Assembly: GCA_030729925.1 (NCBI GenBank) | Contig: JANQWK010000099.1 | Span: forward strand, 62,001-126,000 | Origin: Saprospiraceae bacterium | Lineage (GTDB): Bacteria > Bacteroidota > Bacteroidia > Chitinophagales > Saprospiraceae | DNA length: 64,000 bases | Direction: 5' to 3' | Part shown: piece after piece, positions 24,825 through 31,942 of the stretch | How positions within the stretch are numbered: the stretch's first letter is position 1 | How the letters are laid out: each line of letters opens with the position of its first letter | Notes under the pieces: model-generated | The model's input: the letters and a program-made list of their open reading frames with translations, nothing else | Told to the model about the DNA's origin: nothing | The model's database searches: none | Position numbers and translations under genes: made by a program

Positions 24825-25169
24825 TTATTTGGACAAAGTCATGGAGTAAGCTGCCACTGCCTGGATCTTCTCTTCATTCATCAGGCTCTTGAAACCGTTC
24901 ATCAGGTTTCGGCCATTCGTAATCACTGCGATGCGCTCCTCCAGTGACAATTTGGACTCTTGGAGGTTAGCTGCGCCGCTTGCGCCCATATCCCCGGCGA
25001 TCCCATGGCAGGTAACGCAGTACGTCTTATAAATTTTTTCCCCATCAACAGGACTTTTCGCCGCTACCGTTGCAGCTTTCTCTTGGGTAGCGGAAGTCGA
25101 AGCCGCTTCCCCGCAGGCATGGATGGTCAACGCAATCAATAAAAAATAAAAAACACTTTGCTTCAACAT
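24825..25169 (-). CDS. small c-type cytochrome lipoprotein
   Basis: The 114-residue product has a lipoprotein signal (HACGEAAS) and a single haem c motif YCVTCHG. A distal Met is present in LMNGFKSLMNEEKI, and GDMGASGAANLQES is a typical class I cytochrome c segment. It should be a periplasmic membrane-tethered electron carrier. It is the first gene of the operon with anmK and the epimerase, an unexpected combination. Confidence 0.88.
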   Translation of the reverse strand: MLKQSVFYFLLIALTIHACGEAASTSATQEKAATVAAKSPVDGEKIYKTYCVTCHGIAGDMGASGAANLQESKLSLEERIAVITNGRNLMNGFKSLMNEEKIQAVAAYSMTLSK

Positions 25170-25407
25170 GAATGAAATAGATTTTCGGGTGAGTTAGGTA
25201 AGACAATTCAGCGAAAAAACAAAAAAAACAAAAGCCTGTTGCACCTGGTGTTGAAATTATTGCGCATTATCGGAAAAAACAAGCATTTCGTAGGAAACGC
25301 CTGCTTGCGCAGAAAAAAAATAATAAATTGAGAAGATAACAACTCCCTGCGCAGTGCGGCTGTTGTAAACATTTGTACTACATTGCAAAACAAACAAGAC
25401 ATTGAGC

Positions 25408-26226
25408 ATGAACCAAAGTAAACTCATCACTACGGCCATCTTCGTATTTTTTGGCCTTATCCTCATTTTATCCTTTTCCAGCGCTACTTTCCTCACCATT
25501 GAAGCGGGTGAGCGCGGGGTGCTCTTCAAAAGATTTGGTGGGGGTATTGACAAAGAAAGAACCTTCACACCCGGTTTTCATGTTATTGCACCCTGGAACA
25601 AGATGTATGTCTATGATGTCCGGGAAAAACAAGTAGAAGAATCCATGACGGTATTGTCCAGCAATGGTCTCAACATCAGCGTGGACGTAACCGTCAGGGT
25701 CAACCCCTATTACACCAAAATTTCCAACCTGCACGAGCAGTTTGGTTCTGACTACCTCAATTCTCTGGTACGACCCGAAATTCGCTCCTCTGTACGCTCC
25801 ATCATTGGTCAGTTTACCCCGGAAGAATTGTACTCTACCCGACGTAACGAAGTCCAGGAGCTGATTCAGCAAGACCTCATGAGCAATCTGGAAAGCAACT
25901 TCATAGAACTTAAAGCCACGCTCATCCGAGACATTACGCTGCCGGATAAAGTCAAAACCGCTATCGAAGAAAAAATCCAGGCAGAGCAGCTTGCCCTCAA
26001 ATACGAATTTATCCTGGACCAGGAAAGAAAAGAAGCAGAGCGAAAAATTATCGAGGCCGAAGCCAAAGCCAAAGCCAACCAGATCCTAAACGCAAGTCTT
26101 ACCTCCAATATCCTGAAAGACAAAGGCATAGAAGCCACCCTGGAACTTACCAAATCGCCCAACAGCAAGATCATTATCGTCGGCGGTGGTGAAGACGGGC
26201 TTCCGTTGATCCTGGGGAATAATTAA
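25408..26226 (+). CDS. SPFH/prohibitin-family membrane protein
   Basis: The ATG at 25408 is taken as start. The 272-residue protein has one N-terminal hydrophobic helix (TAIFVFFGLILILSF), then an SPFH domain with ERGVLFKRFGGGIDKER and a helical region rich in Glu and Ala (LDQERKEAERKIIEAEAKAKA). The C-terminus is Gly-rich (IIIVGGGEDGLPLILGN). Prohibitin-like proteins form rings or scaffolds at the membrane and often modulate the protease FtsH. It stands alone, with palindromic repeat copy 2 behind it. Confidence 0.92.
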   Translation: MNQSKLITTAIFVFFGLILILSFSSATFLTIEAGERGVLFKRFGGGIDKERTFTPGFHVIAPWNKMYVYDVREKQVEESMTVLSSNGLNISVDVTVRVNPYYTKISNLHEQFGSDYLNSLVRPEIRSSVRSIIGQFTPEELYSTRRNEVQELIQQDLMSNLESNFIELKATLIRDITLPDKVKTAIEEKIQAEQLALKYEFILDQERKEAERKIIEAEAKAKANQILNASLTSNILKDKGIEATLELTKSPNSKIIIVGGGEDGLPLILGNN

Positions 26227-26244
26227 AAAAATAACGTTAAGTTT

Positions 26245-26339
26245 TTGATAATCAGTGCATTATTAATCAGGTGCAAGGCACCTTAAGGTGTCTTGCACCT
26301 GATTACCCTTATTAATACCTCGACATCCAAAAAAGTAAC
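26245..26339 (+). repeat. dispersed palindromic repeat, copy 2 (subfamily B)
   Basis: The left mini-palindrome is TTGATAATCA. The core at 26269-26300 is a 32-base inverted repeat centred on CCTTAAGG, with a single mismatched pair (G opposite T). The tail GATTACCCTTATTAATACC runs to AAAAGTAAC. It lies between two convergent gene ends (SPFH and the 137-residue protein), so it may also end transcription from both sides. Confidence 0.85.
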
Positions 26340-26383
26340 GAAGTTTGGGGTAGTATCTCAAAAATGATTTTGGGAGGGTGCTA

Positions 26384-26797
26384 TCAGGATCGGCTGCTGA
26401 ACAAACTTTCTTTACCGATAATTCGGAGGATTTCGCGCTTGACAACTTCTCTATATTCCCGGTACCTTTCAAGGGCTGGCAATTGATCCAGTTCATCTTC
26501 CATTTCGATGAAGTACAGTCCTGGTGTCGGAGTACCGCTGTCTGTCATTTCCCATGGTGCTGCAATATGGATTTGCAGCTGAGGATAGGCAATCTTACCT
26601 GTTGTGGGCACATCAGGATCCAGGTACAGATTATCTTCCATCAACACCTGTTGAAGGTGGGCGCGTATCTCTTCATCCAATGGCGCTGCCAATTCGATTG
26701 AGCAGCCCCCTTTTTTGTCCGCAAAATAGCTAAAATAAGCGGCGGCAAGGTACCCCAGTCCCTGGGTGCTATGATCATAAATCGCGACAGCTTTCAT
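26384..26797 (-). CDS. conserved-type small protein, possibly degenerate LMW-phosphatase fold
   Basis: The 137-residue protein has no signal peptide. Its order of elements (VAIYDHSTQGLGYLAAAYF, then LQQVLMEDNLYLDPDV, then a C-terminal helix YREVVKREILRIIG) resembles a low-molecular-weight tyrosine phosphatase/ArsC fold. The active-site Cys and Arg of the P-loop are absent, so if the fold is right it is not a phosphatase. This resemblance is by eye only and the function is unknown. It is transcribed alone towards repeat copy 2. Confidence 0.6.
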   Translation of the reverse strand: MKAVAIYDHSTQGLGYLAAAYFSYFADKKGGCSIELAAPLDEEIRAHLQQVLMEDNLYLDPDVPTTGKIAYPQLQIHIAAPWEMTDSGTPTPGLYFIEMEDELDQLPALERYREYREVVKREILRIIGKESLFSSRS

Positions 26798-26931
26798 GGA
26801 TTATTGCTGAAAGAAATATGGGTTATTTTTGCAAACGTGCAAACATGTCCGGCAAAAATAAAAACAGTTCAATATATTGCTTATAAATGGTGAAAAATCC
26901 TGGTAAAATAAAATCAAAAAGGGCGGCTTAA

Positions 26932-28179
26932 ATGACCAAAGCAGGCAAACATGGGCAAATCTGCATCATTGGAGCCGGTCCGGGTGGAGCGGCCACTGCG
27001 CTGGGTCTCGCAAAATTGGGCTTACCCAGTATCGTGTTGGACAAGCACCATTTTCCCAGGGATAAGGTTTGCGGTGATGCTATCAGCACCAAAGCGCTCA
27101 CTATACTGGGAAGAATTGATCCTGCCCTGCTCAATCGCATCCACGAACACGCAGAAAGTCTCCCCATCAGCCGCGCTGTTTTCCATGCACCCAACCAAGA
27201 CATCCTCGATATTCCTTTTTTCGGCGTAGCCGGGCAACTGTCACAAGCACCGGGATACCTCATGAAAAGGCTGCATTTCGACCATGTGTTGGTAGAGGCG
27301 CTCAAAAGCAACCCTCTCGTTTACCTGCAGGAAGGTACAGAAGTCCGGCGCATAGAAAAACATCCGGGGGGCTATCGCGTTTTTGCTGCGGACGACCAAC
27401 TGCTCTGTGACACCCCGCTGCTCATTGACGCTGGTGGCGCATTCTCCCCTTTTTCCAGGCAGCATGCCGGGATGCAGGCTCCCGACAAGCACTACGCCAT
27501 AGCTTTGCGGGCCTACGCAAGCAATCTGAACTGGGAAAGCGCTCCCGATGCCCTTTCCTTCTATTTTCTGCAGCACCTCACTCCCGGTTACCTGTGGATA
27601 TTTCCTTTACCTGGTGGAAACGCCAACATTGGCATTGGCCTTAGAAAGGATTTGCTCAAGCGCAAAAAAATCAAATTAGAAGACTGGCTCCTGCACAACA
27701 TCAAGGCGCACCCTCAGTTGGCCGACCTGTTCAAACACGCTCAGATCACCCACAAAATCAGGGGGTATGGACTGCCCCTTGGCTCCCGGGCGCAACCCAT
27801 TTCCGGCGACCACTACCTGCTTGTTGGCGACGCCGCCCACCTCATAGACCCCCTCACCGGAGAAGGCATCGGCAACGCCATTTACAGTGGCCACCTCGCC
27901 GCCCAGATGGCTGCGGCTGCGGTTCAGCAGCAAAACTTCACACGTGGGTACCTGCAGCAATACGATCGAAACGTAGCGCGCATTCTCGGATCTGAAATGC
28001 GGTTGAGTTATCGCCTTCAGCAATTACTGGCCTATCCGAGGTTTTGCAACCTACTGGTCGCTTTCATCAATTCCAGGAAAGGGCTAAAAGACCTGATCTC
28101 CCGCATGCCTGCCGACTTTGACATCAGACAAGCCCTCGGAAATCCTACTTTCTGGATAAAAAATATCTTTTTAAAATAA
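26932..28179 (+). CDS. geranylgeranyl reductase-family FAD oxidoreductase
   Basis: The 415-residue protein has an N-terminal FAD motif (ICIIGAGPGGAATALGLAK), the family motif FPRDKVCGDAIS, PGYLWIFPLPGGNANIGIGL and a C-terminal GDAAHLIDPLTGEGIGNAI. These are the marks of the geranylgeranyl reductase/ubiquinone hydroxylase-like group, which saturates or oxidises isoprenoid side chains. In Bacteroidota a likely role is reduction of menaquinone or polyprenyl lipid double bonds, but the substrate is inferred. A strong terminator lies about 145 bases behind. Confidence 0.9.
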   Translation: MTKAGKHGQICIIGAGPGGAATALGLAKLGLPSIVLDKHHFPRDKVCGDAISTKALTILGRIDPALLNRIHEHAESLPISRAVFHAPNQDILDIPFFGVAGQLSQAPGYLMKRLHFDHVLVEALKSNPLVYLQEGTEVRRIEKHPGGYRVFAADDQLLCDTPLLIDAGGAFSPFSRQHAGMQAPDKHYAIALRAYASNLNWESAPDALSFYFLQHLTPGYLWIFPLPGGNANIGIGLRKDLLKRKKIKLEDWLLHNIKAHPQLADLFKHAQITHKIRGYGLPLGSRAQPISGDHYLLVGDAAHLIDPLTGEGIGNAIYSGHLAAQMAAAAVQQQNFTRGYLQQYDRNVARILGSEMRLSYRLQQLLAYPRFCNLLVAFINSRKGLKDLISRMPADFDIRQALGNPTFWIKNIFLK

Positions 28180-28322
28180 TTTTTATTATATTGGAAAACC
28201 TTCAAACTTTAACACTTTTTTAAGCTGTTTTTCCGAAATATTTTGGGGATTCAGAAGTTATTATTATACGATTGTTGATTTTAGGTTAGCTTAAGTTTCA
28301 TAAAACTAGTGAGTGTAAAGTA

Positions 28323-28357
28323 CAACTTCCCGTTTGTCGGGAAGTTGTTTTTTTTTT
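28323..28357 (+). terminator. intrinsic terminator with ten-U tail
   Basis: CAACTTCCCG (28323-28332) and CGGGAAGTTG (28338-28347) form a perfect stem with a TTTGT loop, followed by ten T residues (28348-28357). It lies between the reductase gene and sulP and ends plus-strand transcription before the sulP promoter. Confidence 0.9.
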
Positions 28358-28372
28358 GGCAGGCAAAAAAGA

Positions 28373-28404
28373 TTTGAATTGCATGGGGGTATTTTTTAGT
28401 TTTA
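28373..28404 (+). promoter_or_regulatory. promoter for the SulP transporter gene
   Basis: TTTG (28373-28376) is followed after 20 bases by TAGTTTTA (28397-28404), a one-base variant of TAnnTTTG. It starts just behind the upstream terminator. The expected leader is about 15-17 bases. Confidence 0.45.
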
Positions 28405-28426
28405 GCACAGACAAAACCAACAGCCC

Positions 28427-30166
28427 ATGCGTTTCGACCAGATTTTCCCCATTGCTCAGTGGCTTCCCAACTATTCATCCCGGGATTTTCGTGCGGACTT
28501 CATTGCTGGCCTGACCGTTGGTGTCATGTTGGTGCCTCAGGGCATGGCTTATGGATTGTTGGCTGGTTTACCCCCTATTTACGGCTTATACTCCGGCATC
28601 CTTCCGCTTTTTTTGTATGCCTTTTTTGGGACATCCAGGCAGCTGTCTGTTGGGCCGGTTGCATTGGTATCGCTGCTCATTCTTTCCGGTGTAGGTGCTT
28701 TTGCAGAACCTGGAACCGATTATTTTGTAACGTTGGCTATCAGTACGGCGCTCATCGCAGGAGTCATACAGATCCTCCTTGGGTTGTTTCGGCTTGGCTT
28801 TTTGGTAAATTTTCTCTCACACCCGGTCATATCCGGGTTCACCTCGGCGGCAGCGCTCATCATTGCCTTTAGTCAGACTGCCAACCTTTTGGGCATTCAA
28901 GCGCCGCGAAGCAATATTATTCATGAAATTTTGGGGTACATCCTTGCCCATCTTGCCGAAGTGCACCTGCTCACCCTGGGGCTTGGGCTTGGAGGGATTG
29001 TATTCATGCTACTCGTCAAAAAGCTCCACAAAAGTATCCCCAACGCCCTTGCAACGGTCATCGTGGGGACGATACTCGTGTGGTACTTTCAGCTCGACCA
29101 GCAGGGCGTTCAGATTGTCGGAGTCGTACCGAAAGGTTTGCCTACATTCAGCATCCCAAAGTTGGACTGGCAGATCCTGAGTGACTTATTCCCGCTTGCG
29201 CTCACCATTTGCATCATCAGTTTTATTGAATCGCTGGCTATCGCCAAAACCATAGAATCCCAGCACAAGGAATACAAAGTTGTCCCCAACCAGGAGCTTT
29301 TTGCCCTGGGGCTCACCAAAATCGGGGGTGCATTTTTTCAGTCTTTCCCAACAACAGGAAGTTTCACCCGCTCGGCGGTCAATAATGAAGCTGGCGCAAA
29401 AACGGGGATGGCCTCCATCATTAGTGCCGTGCTGATTTCCCTTACCCTGCTCTTTCTGACCCCTTTGTTTTACTTCCTGCCCAAAGCCCTATTGGCATCT
29501 ATTATTGTTGTTGCTGTAAGAAACCTCATTGACTACAAAGAAGCCATTCATCTTTGGAAAACCGACAAAAAAGACTTTATCAGTCTGATCGGGACTTTTC
29601 TGGCCACCCTCACTTTGGGCATCCAGATTGGCGTGCTGACCGGTTTGATCCTGTCCTTGCTGCTCATCATCTACAAAGCCTCCCGGCCGCAGTTTGCCGT
29701 GCTTGGCAGACTCCCAGATACCAAAACTTTCCGAAATGTACTGCGTTTCCCTGAGGCCATTGAAGAGCCCGGTATCAAAGTAGTGCGTTTCGATTCCCAG
29801 TTGTTTTTTGGCAACGCCGAATTTTTCCGGGAAAGCATGGAAGACCTGATCACTGCACCCGGTCAGCCCAGGGCCGTCGTGCTGGATGCCTCTATCATCA
29901 GCAGCATAGACTCTACCGGAATACAAGTTTTTAAAGGCCTCATCCACTACTACCACAACCACCAGGTACAATTCCTCGTCAGCGGCCTAATTGGCCCTGT
30001 CCGGGACACCCTCCACCGCAACAATCTCCTGCAACTGATCGGTGAGCGCAACATCTTCCTGCGTGCCCACGATGCCGTCACTTTTCTCAGCAATACTCCG
30101 GACAGCACCCCCCAAAACCCAATTTGGTCTCAGGAAGCCATCCAAACCAACCTGAAAAACCCCTAA
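28427..30166 (+). CDS. SulP-family anion transporter with STAS domain
   Basis: The 579-residue membrane protein has about 12 helices followed by a cytoplasmic STAS domain (residues about 440-560). Family motifs include ADFIAGLTVGVMLVPQGMAYGLLAGLPPIYGLY-like sequence at the N-terminus and SFPTTGSFTRSAVNNEAGAKTG. VLDASIISSIDSTGIQVF is the STAS nucleotide-binding-like loop. SulP proteins move sulfate, bicarbonate or other anions. The ferredoxin/NrfD and molybdoenzyme genes follow 114 bases downstream, which favours sulfate as cargo, but this is a context inference only. Confidence 0.92.
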   Translation: MRFDQIFPIAQWLPNYSSRDFRADFIAGLTVGVMLVPQGMAYGLLAGLPPIYGLYSGILPLFLYAFFGTSRQLSVGPVALVSLLILSGVGAFAEPGTDYFVTLAISTALIAGVIQILLGLFRLGFLVNFLSHPVISGFTSAAALIIAFSQTANLLGIQAPRSNIIHEILGYILAHLAEVHLLTLGLGLGGIVFMLLVKKLHKSIPNALATVIVGTILVWYFQLDQQGVQIVGVVPKGLPTFSIPKLDWQILSDLFPLALTICIISFIESLAIAKTIESQHKEYKVVPNQELFALGLTKIGGAFFQSFPTTGSFTRSAVNNEAGAKTGMASIISAVLISLTLLFLTPLFYFLPKALLASIIVVAVRNLIDYKEAIHLWKTDKKDFISLIGTFLATLTLGIQIGVLTGLILSLLLIIYKASRPQFAVLGRLPDTKTFRNVLRFPEAIEEPGIKVVRFDSQLFFGNAEFFRESMEDLITAPGQPRAVVLDASIISSIDSTGIQVFKGLIHYYHNHQVQFLVSGLIGPVRDTLHRNNLLQLIGERNIFLRAHDAVTFLSNTPDSTPQNPIWSQEAIQTNLKNP

Positions 30167-30280
30167 CCACCCTACCTATTGCCCTTTTTGAAAAATATCC
30201 TTTGGCGTTTGATTGTAAACATGAAACTATATTCATACATTTATGCATATTGAAAAAATATCTCAGCACAAACCATCAAG

Positions 30281-31906
30281 ATGAAATTTGGATTTATCAT
30301 TGACAACAGAAAGTGTATAGGTTGCCATGCCTGTACAACTGCCTGTAAATCAGAACACCTGGTTCCTGTGGGAGTCAACCGGACCTGGGTCAAGCAGGTA
30401 GAGAAAGGAGAATTTCCGCATACGCGGCGACTTTTTTCGGTGATGCGTTGCAACCATTGCACGGAAGCTCCTTGTGTGGAAATTTGCCCGGTTGAGGCTT
30501 TATTTTTTCGCGAGGACGGGATTGTGGACTTCAATAATAGTCGTTGTATTGGATGTAAATCGTGTATGCAGGCTTGTCCTTACGATGCCTTGTACATTGA
30601 CCCTGAGAACCATACAGCAGCGAAGTGCAACTATTGTGCACACCGAGTGGATCTTGGGTTGGAGCCGGCCTGTGTGAATGTTTGCCCGGAGCATGCGATC
30701 ATATCCGGGGATATGGAAGACGCGGACTCGGAGATCAGTCAGTTGTTAGCGCGGGAGCAGGTTACGGTTCGGAAAGCTTCGAAGGGTACGGTTCCCAATC
30801 TGTTTTACATTGACGGCGACGAATCTTCGCTCAACCCGATGGCCACGGAGAAATCGGACAGTTATTTTTGGTCTTCGCAATCCAGGGGTGTGGGTCATTA
30901 TGCAAAAGCTGCTGAAAAAATGGCTTTTTCAAACGGAGATTTGGTGCAGGCGGTATTGGAAGCCAACGGGCAATCTGCCACAGCGCAGGAAGTTGCCAAA
31001 AGTGGGGCTTCGAAATCTATTGACCTGTTGATGGGCAAGCCCCGTCGCATTTACGATGCTCCGGACAAGGGGGTCTTGTGGGGTTGGGAAGTAGCTGGTT
31101 ATGTTTTGACGAAGGCGATCGCTGCGGGGACTGTGCTGATGTTGTTTTTGGCGGGTGTATTTAACTGGGCGCAGGTAGATGACACGACCAACTGGATTGG
31201 TCTGATTGCCGCCTTGGTTTTCCTGGGTGCTACGGGATTGTTGTTGATCAAAGACTTGGACAGACCGGATCGCTTTCTGTATGTTTTGTTGCGTCCGCAG
31301 TGGAATTCCTGGTTGGTTAAGGGAGGATATACCATTACCATATATGGTGGGCTGATCACTTTATTGTTGGCTATCAGCTGGTTTGAACTGGATGCACTGG
31401 CGGTTCCGGTGCAGTGGTTAACTGCTGTTTTTGCCGTCATCACGGCGATCTACACCGCTTTCCTTTTTGCACAAGCGAAGGGTCGCGACTTTTGGCAAAG
31501 TCCTACCTTGCCCTTACACATGCTGGTACACAGCATCATGGCGGGTTCGGCATTCTTTGGCATTGTTGCTTTGCTCAGCAGCCCGGGTCAGGACTGGATC
31601 AATCTTTTGGGCTATGCCTTATTGACGGGAATCGGCGTCAACCTGTTTACCCTTTGGACAGAATTGTCCATTACGCACCCTACGGAAGAAGCCAAGCGCA
31701 CAGTAGCCATGATCACGAAGGGTCGGTATTCGCGCAAATTTTGGTGGGGAACCGTCGTGTTGGGCAATCTTGTTCCGGTAGCGGTTTTGGTATTCATGGG
31801 TATCCAGCCTCTGTCATTGGCTATTGCGGGTGCGGTTACCTTGCTGGGCATTTTGCTTACGGAGCAAATTTGGGTAGAAGCTCCTCAAAGGATTCAATTG
31901 GTATAA
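30281..31906 (+). CDS. fused ferredoxin-type and NrfD-type membrane subunit of a molybdoenzyme
   Basis: The 541-residue protein combines electron-transfer and membrane subunits. Residues 1-180 are a four-cluster ferredoxin of the DmsB/PsrB type, with motifs CIGCHACTTAC, CNHCTEAPCVEIC, CIGCKSCMQAC and CNYCAHRVDLGLEPAC. After a linker the C-terminal 300 residues form eight or more hydrophobic helices of the NrfD/PsrC type, which reacts with the quinone pool. There is no Tat or Sec signal. The catalytic subunit gene follows 36 bases downstream. The equivalent subunits are normally encoded separately. Confidence 0.88.
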   Translation: MKFGFIIDNRKCIGCHACTTACKSEHLVPVGVNRTWVKQVEKGEFPHTRRLFSVMRCNHCTEAPCVEICPVEALFFREDGIVDFNNSRCIGCKSCMQACPYDALYIDPENHTAAKCNYCAHRVDLGLEPACVNVCPEHAIISGDMEDADSEISQLLAREQVTVRKASKGTVPNLFYIDGDESSLNPMATEKSDSYFWSSQSRGVGHYAKAAEKMAFSNGDLVQAVLEANGQSATAQEVAKSGASKSIDLLMGKPRRIYDAPDKGVLWGWEVAGYVLTKAIAAGTVLMLFLAGVFNWAQVDDTTNWIGLIAALVFLGATGLLLIKDLDRPDRFLYVLLRPQWNSWLVKGGYTITIYGGLITLLLAISWFELDALAVPVQWLTAVFAVITAIYTAFLFAQAKGRDFWQSPTLPLHMLVHSIMAGSAFFGIVALLSSPGQDWINLLGYALLTGIGVNLFTLWTELSITHPTEEAKRTVAMITKGRYSRKFWWGTVVLGNLVPVAVLVFMGIQPLSLAIAGAVTLLGILLTEQIWVEAPQRIQLV

Positions 31907-31942
31907 TTCATCTACTGCGTACCGCAGTCAAAAAACAGGAAT

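Noticed and set aside
25232-25260. A TTGCACCTGGTGTTG stretch resembling a repeat arm
   Set aside because: Only about ten bases match, with no second arm or tail, so it is probably chance.
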